A model generated the notes under the pieces. It was not told the origin of the DNA. It made no database searches and saw only the letters and a list, made by a program, of their open reading frames with translations. A stretch of 8,007 nucleotides of DNA from an uncultured Eubacteriales bacterium (GTDB taxonomy: Bacteria; Bacillota; Clostridia; Lachnospirales; Anaerotignaceae), in contig CAKQPE010000087.1 in the NCBI GenBank assembly GCA_934256695.1, forward strand, positions 1-8,007. The letters are read 5' to 3'. Every line of letters starts with the position of its first letter. Within the stretch, counting starts at the first letter, position 1. Made by a program: the position numbers and the translations under genes. Below, piece after piece: positions 6,396 through 8,007 of the stretch.

Positions 6396-7124
6396 ATGTT
6401 GGGTACGGTAGTTAATGCTTTGGCAATAGTTTTCGGCTCTTTTATAGGTCTTTTTATAAGAGGCGGAATGAAGCCGAGGTTTCAGGAAATTTTAATGAGT
6501 GTAATGGGGCTTTCCATTGTTTTTATAGGTGCGTCAACGGCTCTGGGAGGTATGCTTAACGAATCCTCAAAGGCAGTGCTTTATATTGTAAGTCTTGCTA
6601 TCGGTTCACTTATAGGTGAAACACTGAAAATAGAAGAAAGACTGGAAAAGTTCGGTGATTTTATTGAGTCCGCAACAAAGTCAAAGGGCGGTAATATATC
6701 TCAGGGCTTTGTAACGGCAAGCCTTACGTTCTGTGTAGGGACAATGGCTGTTATTGGTTCTATAGAAAGCGGAGTACAGGGTGTTCATACAACACTTTTT
6801 ACAAAAGCCGTAATTGACGGAACTATGGCTCTTGTTATGGCATCGTCCATGGGAATAGGGGTTATGCTCTCAGCCGCAGCGGTATTTGTTTATCAGGGAA
6901 TACTTACTTTGGGAGCGTCACTTGTACAGCCTTATCTTACGGAAGAAATGCTTGTTGAAATGTCAATAGTAGGCGGAATACTTATTTCCGCCATAGGCAT
7001 AAATACTTTGGAAATAAAAAAATTTAAAGTGGGCAATATGCTTCCGGCAATAGCTATACCGGTAATTTACTATCTTCCGCCGGTATCTGCATTTTTCGGC
7101 AGAATATATGCTTTCATAAAATAA
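6396..7124 (+). CDS. DUF554 family integral membrane protein (YdfK/YqgA-like)
   Basis: This 242-residue, very hydrophobic protein has about seven predicted membrane segments: roughly 3-21, 32-52, 58-75, 102-121, 138-156, 158-177 and 190-238 (the last probably two). The only long soluble stretch is the charged loop at about 76-100. Family-typical blocks are the start GTVVNALAIVFGSFIGL, FCVGTMAVIGSIESG, KAVIDGTMALVMASSMGIGV and the end IPVIYYLPP. DUF554 proteins include B. subtilis YdfK and E. coli YqgA; their transport or other function is not established. The ATG lies 1 base after the glycosylase stop. Its nearest purine-rich site (AAAAAGG at 6374-6380) is about 15 bases away, so translation probably depends on coupling to the upstream gene. 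Length is typical for the family. Confidence 0.9.
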   Translation: MLGTVVNALAIVFGSFIGLFIRGGMKPRFQEILMSVMGLSIVFIGASTALGGMLNESSKAVLYIVSLAIGSLIGETLKIEERLEKFGDFIESATKSKGGNISQGFVTASLTFCVGTMAVIGSIESGVQGVHTTLFTKAVIDGTMALVMASSMGIGVMLSAAAVFVYQGILTLGASLVQPYLTEEMLVEMSIVGGILISAIGINTLEIKKFKVGNMLPAIAIPVIYYLPPVSAFFGRIYAFIK

Positions 7125-7145
7125 ATTGTTTGGAGATGTTTTAAA

Positions 7146-7619
7146 GTGGTAAGAACAAATGCCATGAGACTGCTTGATGCTGAGAATATAAAGTATCGTA
7201 CGGCAGAATATGAATATGACGAAAATGATCTTTCCGGAGTTAAGGTTGCAAGAAGCCTTAATATGCCGGAGGAAATGCTTTTTAAAACACTTGTTACAAA
7301 AGGTGATAAAAACGGATACAATGTTTTCTGCATACCTGTGGCAGAGGAGCTGGACTTAAAAAAAGCGGCTCACTGTACAAAAAACAAGAAAATAGAAATG
7401 CTTCATGTAAAAGACCTTCTTTCGGTAACGGGGTATATAAGAGGCGGCTGTTCACCTATAGGAATGAAGAAAAAATTTCCTGTTTTTATAGACGAAACGG
7501 CACAGCTTTTTGACGAAATAGGAATAAGTGCAGGTATAAGAGGCTGTCAGATAATTTTATCACCTGATGACCTTTTGAAATATACAAATGGGGAGTTTGT
7601 TGATTTAACGGCAGAGTAA
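7146..7619 (+). CDS. ybaK: YbaK/EbsC-type Cys-tRNA(Pro) deacylase
   Basis: This 157-residue cytoplasmic protein of the YbaK/ProX editing superfamily hydrolyses misacylated tRNA, classically Cys-tRNA(Pro) made in error by prolyl-tRNA synthetase. Hallmarks are FKTLVTKGD with the essential Lys47 (Lys46 in E. coli YbaK, as I recall it) and the glycine-rich GYIRGGCSPIGMKKKFP at 96-112, followed by FIDETAQLFDEIGISAG and the late strand CQIILSPDDLLKYTNGEFVDL. The whole family length is present. The start is GTG, chosen because GGAG at 7132-7135 lies 10 bases upstream. The next in-frame ATG (7164) has no suitable site and would remove the first conserved residues (VRTNAMR). It sits 21 bases after the DUF554 gene in the same operon. 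Confidence 0.93.
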   Translation: MVRTNAMRLLDAENIKYRTAEYEYDENDLSGVKVARSLNMPEEMLFKTLVTKGDKNGYNVFCIPVAEELDLKKAAHCTKNKKIEMLHVKDLLSVTGYIRGGCSPIGMKKKFPVFIDETAQLFDEIGISAGIRGCQIILSPDDLLKYTNGEFVDLTAE

Positions 7620-7647
7620 TTATTAGGTATTTGGGGGCTTGATATTT

Positions 7648-8007
7648 ATGGAAAAAGAGAACATGAGCTGTATAGACTGTTATAAAGTTACCTGTGACAG
7701 ACAGGATTTTCCTTATCCTGAGTTTTGCGAGACGGTAAAGCATGAAAAACTTGCCGATGAAGCCGTAAGTCTTCTTAAAGAGGAAGAAAACAATAAGCTG
7801 GCTGTTGCGGCGGCGGAAATAGAAGGTAATTTCTACTGCAAGCTGACGAGAGTTGAAGAAACAGTGCTTTTCGCCAAAAAGACAGGAGCGAAAAAAGTAG
7901 GTATTGCTACCTGTGCGGGAACAATAAAAGAAGCCCGTACTTTTGCCAAAATACTGAGAAGTAACGGATTTGAGGTTGTAGGTGCGGCTTGCAAAGTAGG
8001 CAACAGG
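7648..8007 (+). CDS. DUF1847 family cysteine-rich protein, 3' end outside the window
   Basis: Only the first 120 codons are present; no stop occurs before the right edge. The ATG at 7648 follows GGGGG (7633-7637) by 10 bases; a second in-frame Met is residue 6. The N-terminus has Cys8, Cys11, Cys16 and Cys27, a C-x2-C-x4-C arrangement plus one more, suggesting bound zinc or an iron-sulfur cluster. Further cysteines are at 64, 89 and 115. The later part matches the DUF1847 pattern: a helical stretch ending AAAEIEGNFYCKLTRVEET, then AKKTGAKKVGIATCAG and ILRSNGFEVVGAACKVGN, resembling a Rossmann-like alternation of strands and helices. DUF1847 proteins are common in anaerobic Clostridia, often about 200 residues, with no established function. 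It is predicted to be cytoplasmic. It lies 28 bases after the deacylase gene. Confidence 0.85.
   Translation, partial: MEKENMSCIDCYKVTCDRQDFPYPEFCETVKHEKLADEAVSLLKEEENNKLAVAAAEIEGNFYCKLTRVEETVLFAKKTGAKKVGIATCAGTIKEARTFAKILRSNGFEVVGAACKVGNR

Overview
The window is from a low-GC, Gram-positive-type bacterium, most likely an anaerobic Firmicute of class Clostridia. The grounds are the A+T-rich sequence, strong GGAG/GAGG/AAGG-type ribosome binding sites, heavy use of ATA and AGA codons, and the gene content: an LTA-synthase-family enzyme, an LCP-family wall-polymer ligase, a lipoprotein with a classical lipobox, a clostridial-type Ogg glycosylase, DUF554 and DUF1847. Species cannot be fixed from the sequence alone. 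The window is almost fully coding and has no gap over 300 bases. I see no rRNA, tRNA, CRISPR array, insertion sequence or phage gene.

Positions 1-85 hold the tail of an unknown neighbouring region and a strong hairpin with T-runs on both sides. It probably terminates the minus-strand gene and perhaps a plus-strand gene entering from the left. Positions 86-1966 (minus) encode a five-TM LTA-synthase-like phosphoglycerol transferase with all catalytic residues visible. It is divergent from a plus-strand LytR-CpsA-Psr (LCP) gene at 2214-3563. The intergenic region between them (1967-2213) carries a good promoter facing each way and a 9-bp direct repeat. The two genes form a cell-envelope polymer module: one builds a glycerol-phosphate polymer or decoration, the other attaches anionic glycopolymer to peptidoglycan. 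The LCP gene ends at an 11-bp hairpin.

From 3714 to the right edge, six genes run on the plus strand with gaps of 28 bases or less. They look like one operon driven by a consensus promoter at 3644-3672. In order they are a small acidic protein of unknown function, an unrecognised lipoprotein whose TTG start abuts the previous stop codon, an 8-oxoguanine DNA glycosylase, a DUF554 membrane protein, a YbaK/EbsC-type Cys-tRNA(Pro) deacylase, and the first 120 residues of a cysteine-rich DUF1847 protein cut by the window edge. The glycosylase and deacylase are both quality-control enzymes (DNA and aminoacyl-tRNA). Whether the four uncharacterised neighbours join them functionally is open.

There is no obvious exotic system such as defence, a retron or a biosynthetic cluster. 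The least explained part is the acidic protein plus lipoprotein pair at 3714-5480.
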